From: an uncultured Verrucomicrobiota bacterium
GTDB taxonomy: Bacteria; Verrucomicrobiota; Verrucomicrobiia; Chthoniobacterales; JACTMZ01
Reading direction: 5' to 3'
Assembly: GCA_903953565.1 (NCBI GenBank)
Contig: CAJBKE010000060.1
Span: 1 to 42,245, forward strand
DNA: 42,245 nt
Shown: one piece after another, positions 26,801-34,899 of the stretch
Numbering within the stretch: position 1 is the stretch's first letter
How the letters are laid out: the number at the start of each line of letters is the position of its first letter
Notes under the pieces: generated by a model
The model's input: only the letters and a program-made list of their open reading frames with translations
What the model was told of the DNA's origin: nothing
Database searches by the model: none
Translations under genes and position numbers: made by a program

Positions 26801-28450
26801 AGCTACAGCAACACGATGGGCGCGGTGACGGTCACCAATGGCGGCCGCATCACCGGCATCACCGGCACTCTCACCGCCAGCAGCATCAGTTCGGTCGCGG
26901 TCGGCAAGACCAACACGATCAGCGCCAACTTGGCCGGCAGCGGCGGGCTGGCCCTCACCGGCAACACGAATACCACGGTGCTCTCGGGTTCGAATTCCTA
27001 TTCGGGCGACACGACCCTCCAGACCTCTGCCAGCACGAATATGAGGCTGCGCGTCACCACGACGAATGCGCTGTCGAGCAACTCCTCATTGATCGGGTCG
27101 ACCTCGGCGGACAGGATTCCGACTCTCGAGCTCGCGGCGGCCGGGGATTACAGGATGCAGAACTTCAAGGGCGGCAACATGATCTTCGTGGCGACCAACG
27201 GCGCCGCCACACTCTCCTTCACCAATACCTCGGTCACCAACCTCATGACCGGAGGGGACAGAAGCTTCTATGCGACCAACGTTGACGTATCCTTCGCCGG
27301 CGCGCTCCAGGTCTCGGCGACCACGGCCGACAAGGAATTCCGCTTCTTCGGCAATGGAGACTACACGTTTGACGGCTCGATCCTGACGACCAACAACACA
27401 TTTACCTCCAGCCTAGTCGTGGGCACGACGGGCACGGTCACTCTGAACGCCTCGAACAACTACAACGGCACAACCATGGTCAACAGCAACGCGACCCTGC
27501 TCCTCGGCAACAACAACGCTCTCGGAACGACGAACAGCGGAACGACCGTCCTTTCGGGCGGCGCTCTTGACCTGGGCGGCAGCGCGATCAGTGACGAAGC
27601 GCTGTCGGTCGAAGGCTCCGGTGTCTCTTCGGGCGGCGCGATCAAGAACTCGAGCGCCACGGCAGCTTCGTTCAGCGGAGCTGTCACCCTGACCGCCGCG
27701 ACCACCATCGCCGCGACCAATGGCAACATCACGCTTTCCGGAGCCATTGGACAAGACACCGGATCTCGCAACCTGACGAAGACCGGATCCAGCACGCTCA
27801 CCCTTTCCGGGACGAGCGCCAACACCTACCTCGGCCGCACGACAGTGAGCGGAGGCGTTCTCGCACTGAACAAGACGGCCGGTGTCAACGCTATCGCCGG
27901 CGCGGTCAGTGTGGGCAGCGGAGCGCAGTTGCTCCTCTCCGCCAACAACCAAGTTGCCGACACTTCGGCCATCACCCTCTCGGGCGGCACGATCACCCGC
28001 GCCAGCGGTGTGAGCGAAACCTTCGGCAACCTCAACGTCACCGTGGCTTCCACCTTGAACTTTGGAAGCGGAACCGCTGGTTCTTTGGGTTTCGGCACCT
28101 ACTCGCGCGACACCGAGAGCGCGTTGCTCACCGTGCAAAACTTCTTCCAAGGCAACTCGCTTGTCTTTGGTCAGGACTTGGTTACGTCCGGCTACATCGC
28201 ATCCTCCTCCTCTGGGAGCTACGACAACGGTTACTTCGCTTTCGCCGACGGATTCACCACCAACTGGGACTCCGGGACAAGCACCTTCACCATCACGGCC
28301 ATCCCCGAGCCCTCGACCTATGTTGCGGCCATCGCGTTGCTCGGCCTGATGCTCTGGCCGTCGCGCCGCCGTCTGCTCAAGGACGCGAAGTCCATACTCG
28401 GCCTCCGCGCTCCGGCCCGCGATCGCCTGCGCGGTCCGGACGCGGTTTGA
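23852..28450 (+). CDS. PEP-CTERM beta-strand repeat surface protein, 1532 aa
   Basis: A long N-region precedes the hydrophobic signal core AVFAVAVVCSIALFPL (about 43-58), with likely cleavage at SLAQ|TA. The body is a beta-helix-like series of about nine autotransporter-associated beta-strand repeats of the form GAGTLTLxxxNxY...GTTxVxxGxLxLG. Near the end, IPEPSTYVAAIALLGLMLW then PSRRR is a PEP-CTERM signal, which directs proteins to exosortase for cell-surface attachment. The PEP-CTERM is followed by an unusual tail of about 20 residues. A module of about 450 bp occurs twice 720 bp apart (25693 and 26413). It is the first of two tandem paralogs. Its role is likely structural or adhesive at the cell surface; no catalytic motif is visible. 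Confidence 0.86.
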   Translation: MHSAASLLFVASAHQATSRVNISSGSPQLSALRFAGRFRAPTAVFAVAVVCSIALFPLTSLAQTATGATWDNTGTEWTSGTSWVGDNGPTNDNTLVGNIATFSNAAAGFNTVNLSGARGIYGLVFVSGANAYTFTGSALTVGNAGGISNASANLQTFSNKIINNGGTAIYGSYGGGSLIFAGGIDLTTSSSSASRTVTLGGSGDITVSGAIAAGGTSTGGNILVTNTGLTILSGNNTYFGTTTVNNGARLRLGSATALGATNGGTIISSGGALDLNGQAIGAEALTISGGGVSSSGVIFNSSASAASWSGNIAPTADSTIKVTNGSITLSGGININNTAASSRTLTLDGAGGLILSGNISNSFAGSTGNIAVAATASNVTLSGSNSYSGTTTLNSGGGVNINSAYAISTNTFIISSASGAAFLNNTSGGAITNLGNNNITLGDGITFGTSGSTSANSLNLGTGTVTASSSRAITVAGTGVTLGLGTLDSTSTSSGRTFTANGAGNTLSLAGWKIQSGSTANVTAKLAGSANWMITGPIVNGNAFSNGVQIDATGLTTFGGDNTYDGTTIVSSGATLRITSATGLGSTNTGTTVSTGGQLQMSGGITVSAGEALSLSGTNGDTASLRNISGANTYNGAITFNTGTNRIDSDAGTLTLSSFASTVVSNRWLLVGGAGNTIFTGRVTGNNSGSLVKDGAGTLTLANTNNEVGPQGVVLINNGTLALGTNNALGATRAVAVNGGTLDISTFNNTVGAVTLTNGTISGSSGVLSGTSYAVENGTISAILGGSGTLTKSGNGTVTLSAANSYDGATTVSAGALTISNGSALGSATGGATVAAGAALQLQGGITVDGETLGLSGTNGDTASLRNISGNNTYNGAVSFSSGTNRIDSDAGLLTLSSFANSLTSTKALLVGGAGNTTFSGRFTGSTTGTLTKDGAGTLTLSATNFDIAGGVIVNAGTLALGTNDALGATRAITVNNATFDLGSYSNTMGAVTVTNGGRITGITGTLTASSISSVAVGKTNTISANLAGSGGLALTGNTNTTVLSGSNSYSGDTTLQTSASTNMRLRVTTTNALSSNSSLIGSTSADRIPTLELAAAGDYRMQNFKGGNMIFVATNGAATLSFTNTSVTNLMTGGDRSFYATNVDVSFAGALQVSATTADKEFRFFGNGDYTFDGSILTTNNTFTSSLVVGTTGTVTLNASNNYNGTTMVNSNATLLLGNNNALGTTNSGTTVLSGGALDLGGSAISDEALSVEGSGVSSGGAIKNSSATAASFSGAVTLTAATTIAATNGNITLSGAIGQDTGSRNLTKTGSSTLTLSGTSANTYLGRTTVSGGVLALNKTAGVNAIAGAVSVGSGAQLLLSANNQVADTSAITLSGGTITRASGVSETFGNLNVTVASTLNFGSGTAGSLGFGTYSRDTESALLTVQNFFQGNSLVFGQDLVTSGYIASSSSGSYDNGYFAFADGFTTNWDSGTSTFTITAIPEPSTYVAAIALLGLMLWPSRRRLLKDAKSILGLRAPARDRLRGPDAV
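25693..26150 (+). repeat. Intragenic module A of the beta-strand repeat protein
   Basis: It encodes LSGTNGDTASLRNISG, GTNRIDSDAGTLTLSSFA, LVGGAGNTIFTGRVTG and GTLALGTNNALGATRAV. The same module recurs as B at 26413 in this gene and as C at 30290 in the paralog. Confidence 0.8.
26413..26870 (+). repeat. Intragenic module B of the beta-strand repeat protein
   Basis: It encodes LSGTNGDTASLRNISG, GTNRIDSDAGLLTLSSFA and LVGGAGNTTFSGRFTG, offset 720 bp from module A. It is more diverged from A than the paralog's module C in its second half. Confidence 0.8.
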
Positions 28451-28572
28451 GTGGTCGGTTCGGACAGGCTCCCGTCCCCGCCGAAGTGCCGCCATTTGCG
28501 CGCGGCCCCATCCTGGTGTAGGACTCAAGAGTTCCTCACATCTGAAAGCCCAAAAAGGAACTTGCCTGAGGC

Positions 28573-28585
28573 AATAAATATTATA
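28573..28585 (+). promoter_or_regulatory. AATAAATATTATA motif upstream of the second beta-strand repeat gene
   Basis: It contains the same ATAAATATT core as the other motifs and ends 18 nt before the ATG at 28604. It indicates that the second paralog is transcribed from its own promoter rather than only by read-through. Confidence 0.5.
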
Positions 28586-28603
28586 TCTTATCTCAAACCT
28601 CCC

Positions 28604-31600
28604 ATGAACACCGCAAACCCTCTCCTTCGCACCGTTTCCAAAAATTTCACCCGCTCATTCGCGGTCTTCCTCGCCCTGCTCTCGGTGACCTCCGCGCAGG
28701 CGCAGACTGCTATCGGCGCCACCTGGGCGAACACCGGCTCGGAGTGGACGAACGGCGCGAGTTGGCTCGGTGGCAACGCGCCTACGAACATCGCCGCGAC
28801 GAACGCTACGGTGTTGACCAACAACGTCGCCACTTTTTCCAACGCTGCGGTCGGCAACAACACCGTGAATCTGAGCGCCAATCGGGAAATCTATGGTGTT
28901 TTGTTCACTACCGGTGCCAATGCCTACACGTTCACCGGATCTAGTCTTACCATGAATGGGGCCTATGGAATCTCGAACCTTTCGAGCACGGTGCAGACCT
29001 TTAACAACAAGATCTTGAACTCTCAGGCCTCCGGTGTTGCCGGGTCCTTCACTGCCGGTGGCTCACTCGTGTTTGCCGGCGGTATTGATCTCTCCGCTAC
29101 CTCTGCCAATCGCACCGTGACCTTCGGCGGCATCGGCGACATCACCGTCGCCAGCGTGATTGCCAATGGTGGCACTGCAACGACCGCAGGCGTCACCATT
29201 ACCAACCAAGGCCTAACTCTATTTTCCGGCAATAATACCTACGGCGGAACGACCCTTGTCAGCAGCGGCGCTCGCCTGCAACTCGGCAACGCCGGGGCTC
29301 TGGGTAGCACCGTTGGATTGACTCGCGTGAGCAGCGGCAGTGCCATCGATTTGAACGGCCAGACCATTGTTGGCGAGGGTTTGACCAATGCCGGCACCGG
29401 GGTGCTTGCTAGCGGGTCGCTTTACAACAGCAGCGCCAGCGCAGCGACCTGGAGCGGCAACATCACTCCGAGCGACGGCTCCACGATCAAAGCGACCAAC
29501 GGACCGATCACCTTGAGCGGGGGGATCAATTTGAACAATAATGCTGCCACTAGCCGCACACTCACACTGGAGGGTGCCGGGGGTATCATTGTGAGTGGTA
29601 ACATCTCCAACTCTTTCGCTGGGTCCACGGGCGGCCTCACCATCGGCGGCACCAACGGAACGATCACACTCTCGGGCTCGAACAGTTACTCGGGTCTCAC
29701 CATTCTGACCAATACGTATACGCTCAGACTCACCGCGGTCGACGCCCTCTCCAGCAAGTCTTCTTTGGAGGGAGCCAGCGCTGCTGCCCGCACTCCTACT
29801 TTGGATCTCGCCGCGGCGGGTAGCTATAAGATGAATACCTACCAGGGGGGCAACACGATCCTGTTGGCGACGAACGGCGCCTCGAGCTTGACCTTCACCA
29901 ACACCGGCGCCGGGAATTTGGTTACCGGCGGAAGTAGGACCATCACCGCAACCAATGTCGCTGTCACGTTCGACGGTTCTGTGGATATCTCGCCCACAAC
30001 AGCTGCCAAAACCCTCACCGTGGCCGGCAACAGTGACTTCACCTTCAATGGTTCGCTCTTCACGACGAGCGCGTCGAACTCTTCAGCTTTTACCGCCAGC
30101 AGCACGGGAAGGACGACGCTCAACGCCTCGAACAACTATGATGGACTCACCACGGTTTCGGCGGGTGCGACACTTCGCCTGGCCAACTCCTACGCCATGG
30201 GCGCGGCCAACGGGCTGACCAACACTGTAGCCAGTCGCGGCGCACTTGAGTTGCTGGGCGACATCACGGTGGATGGCGAAATTCTCGCCCTCAGCGGCAC
30301 CGACGGCTCGCTTGCCACGCTGCGCAACATCACGAACAACAATACCTACAACGGCGCGATCACATTCGACAGCGGCACCAACCGCATAGATTCCGATGCC
30401 GGCACGCTGACCCTGTCCTCTTTCGCCAACACCCTGAGCAGCTCAAGATCACTGTTCGTCGGCGGGGCAGGCAACACGGTCTTCACTGGCCGCGTGACTG
30501 GAACGGGTAGCGCCACTCTGACCAAGGACGGCGCGGGCACGCTGACCTTGGCCAATACCAACAATGAGTTGGGAGCTACGGGCGGTGTCCTGATCAACAG
30601 CGGCACGTTGGCCCTCGGCACGAACAACGCGCTTGGCGCCACGCGCGCGGTTGCGGTCAATGGCGGCACGCTGGACATCGGGACCTTCAACAGCACGGTT
30701 GGTGCGGTCAGTCTGACCAACGGCACGATTGCCGGGAGCACCGGCGAGATCACCGGAACCAGCTACGCCGTGGAAAACGGCACCATTTCCGCGATCCTCG
30801 GCGGTTCGGGAGTCTTGACCAAGAGCGGCAACGGCACAGTGACCCTGTCGCGCGCGAACACTTACTCGGGCGGCACTTTGGTCAGCGCGGGTGTTTTGGC
30901 CGGCGACACGACCAGCCTCCAAGGCGCGATCAACAACAACGCCACCACGACATTCAGCCAGACGACCAATGGCACGTATGCCGGGACGATGAGCGGCAGC
31001 GGGGCGCTGACCAAGAGCGGCGCAGGAACGCTGACCCTGAGCGGCGCCAATACTTACCTTGGGTCCACAGTCATCAACAGCGGCTCGCTGGAGCTTGGTT
31101 CATCCGGTTCCTTGCGCTTTTTTGCCGGCGCGAGCGGATCCAACAACGCGGTCAGTGGCGCCGGCACGGCTGTTCTAGGTGGCACGTTCGACATCGACCT
31201 TTCCGCAGCCGCCACCAACGCGGGTTCCTCTTGGACTCTGGTTTCGGTGGCCTCGCGCTCTTACCCGGGATCATTCAACGTAGCCGGCTTCACCAACAGC
31301 GGCGGCATCTGGTCCTACGGCACCAACGGGGTGACCTACCAGTTTTCCCAATCGACGGGCACGCTGTCCATTGTCTCGACCAACAGTGTGTCCGGCTATA
31401 CCGCGTGGCTGACGAACTACCCGACTTTGGTCGACACCAACGGCACCGCGGACCCCGACGGCGACGGCTTCAACAACGACCTGGAGTTCGCCTTCGACGG
31501 GAATCCAACGGTCGGAACGGCGGCCTTGCTCACCGCGTCCCGGAGCGGATCGGACGCGGTGTTCAACTTCGTTGCCAGCACAAACACCAATGCGGTCTCC

Positions 31601-31795
31601 TACGCGGTTCAGTCCACGACGAACCTCAGCACGGGCCCGTGGGATGACGACATCGGTGTCACGGCATCCGTAACGAACTCGGCCAACCAGACGAATCCGG
31701 CCATCCTTTTGGCTCCGGACTACGTCCGTAGAGAGTTCTCGTTGCCGGCCACGAACAAGTCCTTCTACCGCGTGAAGGCCACCATCGCGCCGTAA
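28604..31795 (+). CDS. Beta-strand repeat surface protein with Ca-binding-type C-terminus, 1063 aa
   Basis: The start at 28604 gives a clean signal peptide (RSFAVFLALLSVTSAQAQ|TA). The mature N-terminus closely parallels the preceding gene (TAIGATWANTGSEWTNGASW against TATGATWDNTGTEWTSGTSW). About six beta-strand repeats follow. The C-terminal domain (about 930-1063) is different from the paralog: GYTAWLTNYPTLVDTNGTAD then DPDGDGFNNDLEFAFDGNP (a thrombospondin-type-3-like calcium loop), ending SFYRVKATIAP. No PEP-CTERM is present, so anchoring must differ; this C-terminal type is frequent in secreted Verrucomicrobiota proteins. It is probably a secreted or surface structural protein. It lies 153 bp after its paralog. 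Confidence 0.85.
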   Translation: MNTANPLLRTVSKNFTRSFAVFLALLSVTSAQAQTAIGATWANTGSEWTNGASWLGGNAPTNIAATNATVLTNNVATFSNAAVGNNTVNLSANREIYGVLFTTGANAYTFTGSSLTMNGAYGISNLSSTVQTFNNKILNSQASGVAGSFTAGGSLVFAGGIDLSATSANRTVTFGGIGDITVASVIANGGTATTAGVTITNQGLTLFSGNNTYGGTTLVSSGARLQLGNAGALGSTVGLTRVSSGSAIDLNGQTIVGEGLTNAGTGVLASGSLYNSSASAATWSGNITPSDGSTIKATNGPITLSGGINLNNNAATSRTLTLEGAGGIIVSGNISNSFAGSTGGLTIGGTNGTITLSGSNSYSGLTILTNTYTLRLTAVDALSSKSSLEGASAAARTPTLDLAAAGSYKMNTYQGGNTILLATNGASSLTFTNTGAGNLVTGGSRTITATNVAVTFDGSVDISPTTAAKTLTVAGNSDFTFNGSLFTTSASNSSAFTASSTGRTTLNASNNYDGLTTVSAGATLRLANSYAMGAANGLTNTVASRGALELLGDITVDGEILALSGTDGSLATLRNITNNNTYNGAITFDSGTNRIDSDAGTLTLSSFANTLSSSRSLFVGGAGNTVFTGRVTGTGSATLTKDGAGTLTLANTNNELGATGGVLINSGTLALGTNNALGATRAVAVNGGTLDIGTFNSTVGAVSLTNGTIAGSTGEITGTSYAVENGTISAILGGSGVLTKSGNGTVTLSRANTYSGGTLVSAGVLAGDTTSLQGAINNNATTTFSQTTNGTYAGTMSGSGALTKSGAGTLTLSGANTYLGSTVINSGSLELGSSGSLRFFAGASGSNNAVSGAGTAVLGGTFDIDLSAAATNAGSSWTLVSVASRSYPGSFNVAGFTNSGGIWSYGTNGVTYQFSQSTGTLSIVSTNSVSGYTAWLTNYPTLVDTNGTADPDGDGFNNDLEFAFDGNPTVGTAALLTASRSGSDAVFNFVASTNTNAVSYAVQSTTNLSTGPWDDDIGVTASVTNSANQTNPAILLAPDYVRREFSLPATNKSFYRVKATIAP
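30290..30830 (+). repeat. Intragenic module C, shared with the upstream paralog
   Basis: It encodes GTNRIDSDAGTLTLSSFA, FVGGAGNTVFTGRVTG, KDGAGTLTLANTNNELG, GTLALGTNNALGATRAVA and VENGTISAILGGSG. The nucleotide sequence stays close to module A of the first gene over long runs. Confidence 0.8.
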
Positions 31796-32129
31796 GTCTG
31801 GAAAGAGGCTCGGGAGTTTATGGCTGGGAGTCGGCGCGGTGATACAGCCGAAGGCAATTCATACCAATCACGGAAAGGTTCTGGACGTCTGGCAAGGTGG
31901 ATCGCGCCGTCTGCCTTTGGGCCATCTCCGTCACGCTGTGGCGGGACTACGGTTCGGCGCGATAATCAGTCTGGAAATCGCGATGTGGCCTCCGGCTCGG
32001 AGAGACATCGCGATCCACCCTCCGATCAAAGTCTGAAACCTTTTAGGTCTGGTATGATAGCTCGGATAGCCAACGCTTCGTCTACGCCGGATGCAGGCCG
32101 CTCATACGCACTCCCTAATCCCTCAACTC
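31796..32129. other. Convergent intergenic gap with repeat copy 3
   Basis: Apart from the repeat at 31861-32060 this 334-bp gap shows no gene or terminator I can support. Confidence 0.5.
31861..32060 (+). repeat. Dispersed palindromic repeat, copy 3 (with insertions)
   Basis: The same flanks as copy 1 (ATACCAATCACGG, TTCTGGACGTCTGGCAA, then AGTCTGAAACCTTTT) surround a longer core (31896-32019, 124 bp against 66-67 bp). Extra sequence of about 43 bp sits in the loop of the GCGCCG hairpin, and about 14 bp in the loop of the ATCGCGATGT hairpin. Both hairpin stems are kept. It is in opposite orientation to copy 1. Confidence 0.85.
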
Positions 32130-33155
32130 TCAGCTATCGAATGAACTCTCCCGCTCTCCTGCCAGTCGTCCCGCGGCGCGACCGGAGAGCCATGCGCCTT
32201 CGATCTTGCCTCCGGCGAAAAACTCTCCGGCCAGCACAAGCGGCGCAGGTTCCTCGAACGTTGGGGCCTGACCCGCGCTCAATGCCGCGACTGGCTGCGC
32301 ATAGCGCCAGCGTTGCAGAAAAAATTCTTCGGGTGACGAAAGGTCCGTGTCTGCCATCTCCCCGGCACGGGAGAGCAACTTCCGCACGACATCATCCTCG
32401 GCGGCCCCGTAGTTCTCGCGACTGAAGGCGGGCGAGGCGTGGATGACCACCACGGTCTTGCCGTCATGCAAATCCGCTCGCTTCGAGCTGTCGTGTCCGA
32501 TCCAGGAAACCGTCGCGTCGTCCGATTGGATGCCGTGCCAATCGAGTTCGCGGCGGGAGAAAGCCGCGGCGACGGCGAGACACGGCTCCATCTCCACGCT
32601 GCGGAGAAAATCGGCCGCCTCCGGCGCAGCCTCCGCCAGAAGTGCGGCGCCCTGCGGGGGAGGGCACGTCACCACGAGGGAGCGGGCCTCGAAGGCGCGG
32701 CCGTCTTCGCAGACCAGAGCCCATTGGCCTTTGTTGGCGCGGACCGAGATGATTTTTGCCTGGCGCTCGACCTTGATCGCGTTCGCGGCGGCCATCGAGC
32801 GTCCGAGGTTGGACATGCCTTCGCGGCAAGCGTAGCGCGGATGGCTGTCATCTTCGGGCGCCGAAAGCTTCCCGCTTTCATAGCGGTGAAATCCGCGCGT
32901 CCATTCGTGGCATGTTCCCTGCGCGGTCCACTGCGCGACCTGCTGCCGGAACTCCGGTGAGCGCGCGGTGAAAAATTGCGCCCCGTGGTCCACTGGTAGC
33001 CCGTTCCATCGTCGTGTCGCCGCCCGCCCACCCAGTCCGCGGCTTTTTTCAAACACCGTGGCTTTCAATCCCGTGCTGCCCAACTCGACCGCGGCCTGCA
33101 GGCCGGAGATCCCGGCGCCGATGATCGCGACGTCAATGGGCGGTTCGGATGGCAT
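32130..33155 (-). CDS. Renalase-like FAD-dependent oxidoreductase, 341 aa
   Basis: The start at 33155 (MPSEPPIDVAIIGAGISGLQ) places the dinucleotide-binding GAGISG motif at residues about 12-17, followed by VFEKSRGLGGRAATRR and PVDHGAQFFTAR. The C-terminal FAD contact is GGKIEGAWLSGRAAGRLA. This pattern fits the small renalase-like or NAD(P)/FAD amine-oxidase-related proteins found widely in bacteria. Family members oxidise isomers of NAD(P)H or amines; the substrate is not visible. No signal peptide is seen. It lies 93 bp after the TSUP gene on the same strand, so it may be on the AraC-TSUP transcript, but no functional link is obvious. Confidence 0.82.
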   Translation of the reverse strand: MPSEPPIDVAIIGAGISGLQAAVELGSTGLKATVFEKSRGLGGRAATRRWNGLPVDHGAQFFTARSPEFRQQVAQWTAQGTCHEWTRGFHRYESGKLSAPEDDSHPRYACREGMSNLGRSMAAANAIKVERQAKIISVRANKGQWALVCEDGRAFEARSLVVTCPPPQGAALLAEAAPEAADFLRSVEMEPCLAVAAAFSRRELDWHGIQSDDATVSWIGHDSSKRADLHDGKTVVVIHASPAFSRENYGAAEDDVVRKLLSRAGEMADTDLSSPEEFFLQRWRYAQPVAALSAGQAPTFEEPAPLVLAGEFFAGGKIEGAWLSGRAAGRLAGERESSFDS

Positions 33156-33248
33156 GCGTAAGCTAACGTCCGTGAGGCGATCGGTGGACGTCAATCACCG
33201 ACCCCTTGGGCGTCTCGTTGTTTCGACCTGGGCCGCATTATACGATCA

Positions 33249-33998
33249 TTATGCGGTCAGAATGAGGCGCAGGGCCGCGGCGGAAGCCGTTGCGATGGTG
33301 ATCCATTCGAAGAGTTGTTGCGGGACGCGGCACAGGAGGAGTCGCCCGGCCGCGCAGCCGAGAGCGACTACTGGCAGCAGCATGAGGTCGAAAGAGAGCG
33401 ATGCAGGATTGATCAGGTCGAGTTGTATGCTGAACGGGACTTTCGATAGATTCACGATGAGATAGAACCACGCGGCCGTGCCGACGAAGGTCATCTTATC
33501 CATGCGGCGGGCGAGGAAATAGAAGGCGGTGATCGCGCCTGCCGCGTTGGCCAGCATGGTGGCCAGCCCGGAGGCCACGCCGGCCGAAACTCCGAGCAAG
33601 GGGTGTTCCGCCGCGCGACGGAGCATTTCGGGATACCAACGCTGCAAGACAGTCAGAGCCATAAGGGCAAGGATGAGCCATCCGAGCAGGAGCGCAAATT
33701 GCCGGTCCGGAATGAGCGGCATGATCCACCAGCCGACGACTATTCCGGCGAAAGTGGCGGGCAGCAGTTTTCGCAGATCCTTCCAATTCGCGTGCTGCCG
33801 GTAAAAGAGGACAGCGAAACAATCGGCGAAGATCATAAGGGGTAGCAGTGCGCCGGTGGATTCTCGCGCGGGGAAAAGCTGAGCAAAGAGCGAGACAGAT
33901 ACAATGCCGAGCCCGGCGAATCCGGTTTTCGCCATGCCCACGCAAAGCGCAGCAGCCACCGCTGCGGTCCAGACAAAAGGAGAGGAAAGGTCCGGCAT
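33249..33998 (-). CDS. TSUP (TauE/SafE) family membrane transporter, 249 aa
   Basis: The protein has about eight hydrophobic segments, with the N-terminal VGMAKTGFAGLGIVSVSLFA and the second-half repeat GVSAGVASGLATMLANAAGAI that mark the TauE/SafE inner-membrane family. Members export or import small organic or sulfur anions such as sulfite or sulfoacetate. It begins 6 nt after the AraC stop codon, so the two are co-transcribed. In a window devoted to sulfated glycans, handling of a sulfur-containing or organic anion is an attractive guess but is not shown by sequence. Confidence 0.88.
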   Translation of the reverse strand: MPDLSSPFVWTAAVAAALCVGMAKTGFAGLGIVSVSLFAQLFPARESTGALLPLMIFADCFAVLFYRQHANWKDLRKLLPATFAGIVVGWWIMPLIPDRQFALLLGWLILALMALTVLQRWYPEMLRRAAEHPLLGVSAGVASGLATMLANAAGAITAFYFLARRMDKMTFVGTAAWFYLIVNLSKVPFSIQLDLINPASLSFDLMLLPVVALGCAAGRLLLCRVPQQLFEWITIATASAAALRLILTA

Positions 33999-34004
33999 GG
34001 CGCT

Positions 34005-34814
34005 TCAGCGGTTGCTCCAGTGGGAGGGGGAGAGCCCGGTCTGTTTGCGGAACCAGCGTGCGAAGTAATTCGCATCGGAGAAGCCCAAATCGGACGCCAC
34101 CGCAGCGACCCGGTGTCCTTGCCGCAAACTCGCTTCGGCGGCGCGGAGCAGTTCGCGGTCGCGCCATTGACCCAGCGTCAGGCCGGTGGCGCGCCGCACG
34201 AGGCGATTGAGGTAATCCTTTTGCAGTCCCACGCGTTTGGCCAATTCCGCCGGACGCAACCACTGAGCTTCGCCGGCGCGGTCCGGGCGCCATGCGCGCT
34301 GCAGGCGCTTCATGATGGCCGCTCCGCCGGAACCTTGCGGCTCCTTGAGGCAGGCGCGACGGCAACTGTCCATGACCAGCAGCGCCGCGCCGCCGGCCGA
34401 AAGGTCGAGTCCTTTGCCGCTTTCCGAAGATAGCGAGGCCACATGCTGGCGGATCGAGGCGAGTGCCTCGGCCGAAAGCCATCCATGGCGGAATCCGAGT
34501 GCGCGGGGGCCTTTGCCCCCGAGGTCGGCCACGAGGCAGATGGCCCGGCGGGGAGCCTGCTCGCGGAACTCGTGGACGCGGGCCGGGGGAATGAAGAAGA
34601 CCGCACCTGGCCCGACGGGAAGCTTCTTGTGGCCGACGCGCTGCTCGCCGCGGCCGCGCAGGTAGAGCAGGAGCTGCCCGTGGGCGTGCCGGTGCGGCGC
34701 GTAGCGGTCGAAGGGCTGGAGGTGGCGGTTGACGCGCAGCGAACGCACTGTCCAGTCCCCGCACCGCAGGTGAAGCCGGCGCAGGACGATGGGTTGGACG
34801 GGAGCTTTCAGCAT
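34005..34814 (-). CDS. AraC-family transcriptional regulator, 269 aa
   Basis: The start at 34814 (MLKAPVQPIVLRRLHLRCGDW) follows a TTTATTTATT stretch by about 7 nt. The N-terminal cupin sensor has DRYAPHRHAHGQLLLYLRG and AVFFIPPARVHEFRE. The C-terminal AraC domain (about 165-269) has both HTHs: WLRPAELAKRVGLQKDYLNR and HRVAAVASDLGFSDANYFAR, ending FRKQTGLSPSHW. It is an activator of the sugar-responsive type and diverges from the SDR-GH88 operon across 85 bp that hold a direct-repeat operator candidate. It probably responds to an uronate or oligosaccharide and drives that operon, and is co-transcribed with the TSUP gene. Confidence 0.9.
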   Translation of the reverse strand: MLKAPVQPIVLRRLHLRCGDWTVRSLRVNRHLQPFDRYAPHRHAHGQLLLYLRGRGEQRVGHKKLPVGPGAVFFIPPARVHEFREQAPRRAICLVADLGGKGPRALGFRHGWLSAEALASIRQHVASLSSESGKGLDLSAGGAALLVMDSCRRACLKEPQGSGGAAIMKRLQRAWRPDRAGEAQWLRPAELAKRVGLQKDYLNRLVRRATGLTLGQWRDRELLRAAEASLRQGHRVAAVASDLGFSDANYFARWFRKQTGLSPSHWSNR

Positions 34815-34815
34815 C

Positions 34816-34852
34816 AGCACAATAAATAAAGTCGTTGTTGTGCTAAATAAAG
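34816..34852. promoter_or_regulatory. Candidate AraC operator: direct repeats 21 bp apart
   Basis: TAAATAAAG occurs at 34823-34831 and 34844-34852, exactly 21 bp apart (two helical turns), the usual spacing for tandem AraC half-sites. An inverted repeat AGCACAA/TTGTGCT (34816-34822 and 34838-34844) overlaps it. It lies in the divergent gap between the AraC gene and the SDR-GH88 operon. Confidence 0.5.
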
Positions 34853-34899
34853 CGTTTTCGCCCGTAGCGGGGATCGGTGGCAGGCAGTAGATTGCCCTC

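Noticed and set aside
24500-31000. Repeated short DNA units resembling a CRISPR array
   Set aside because: The units are coding, degenerate and unevenly spaced; they encode beta-strand repeats, and no cas gene is present.
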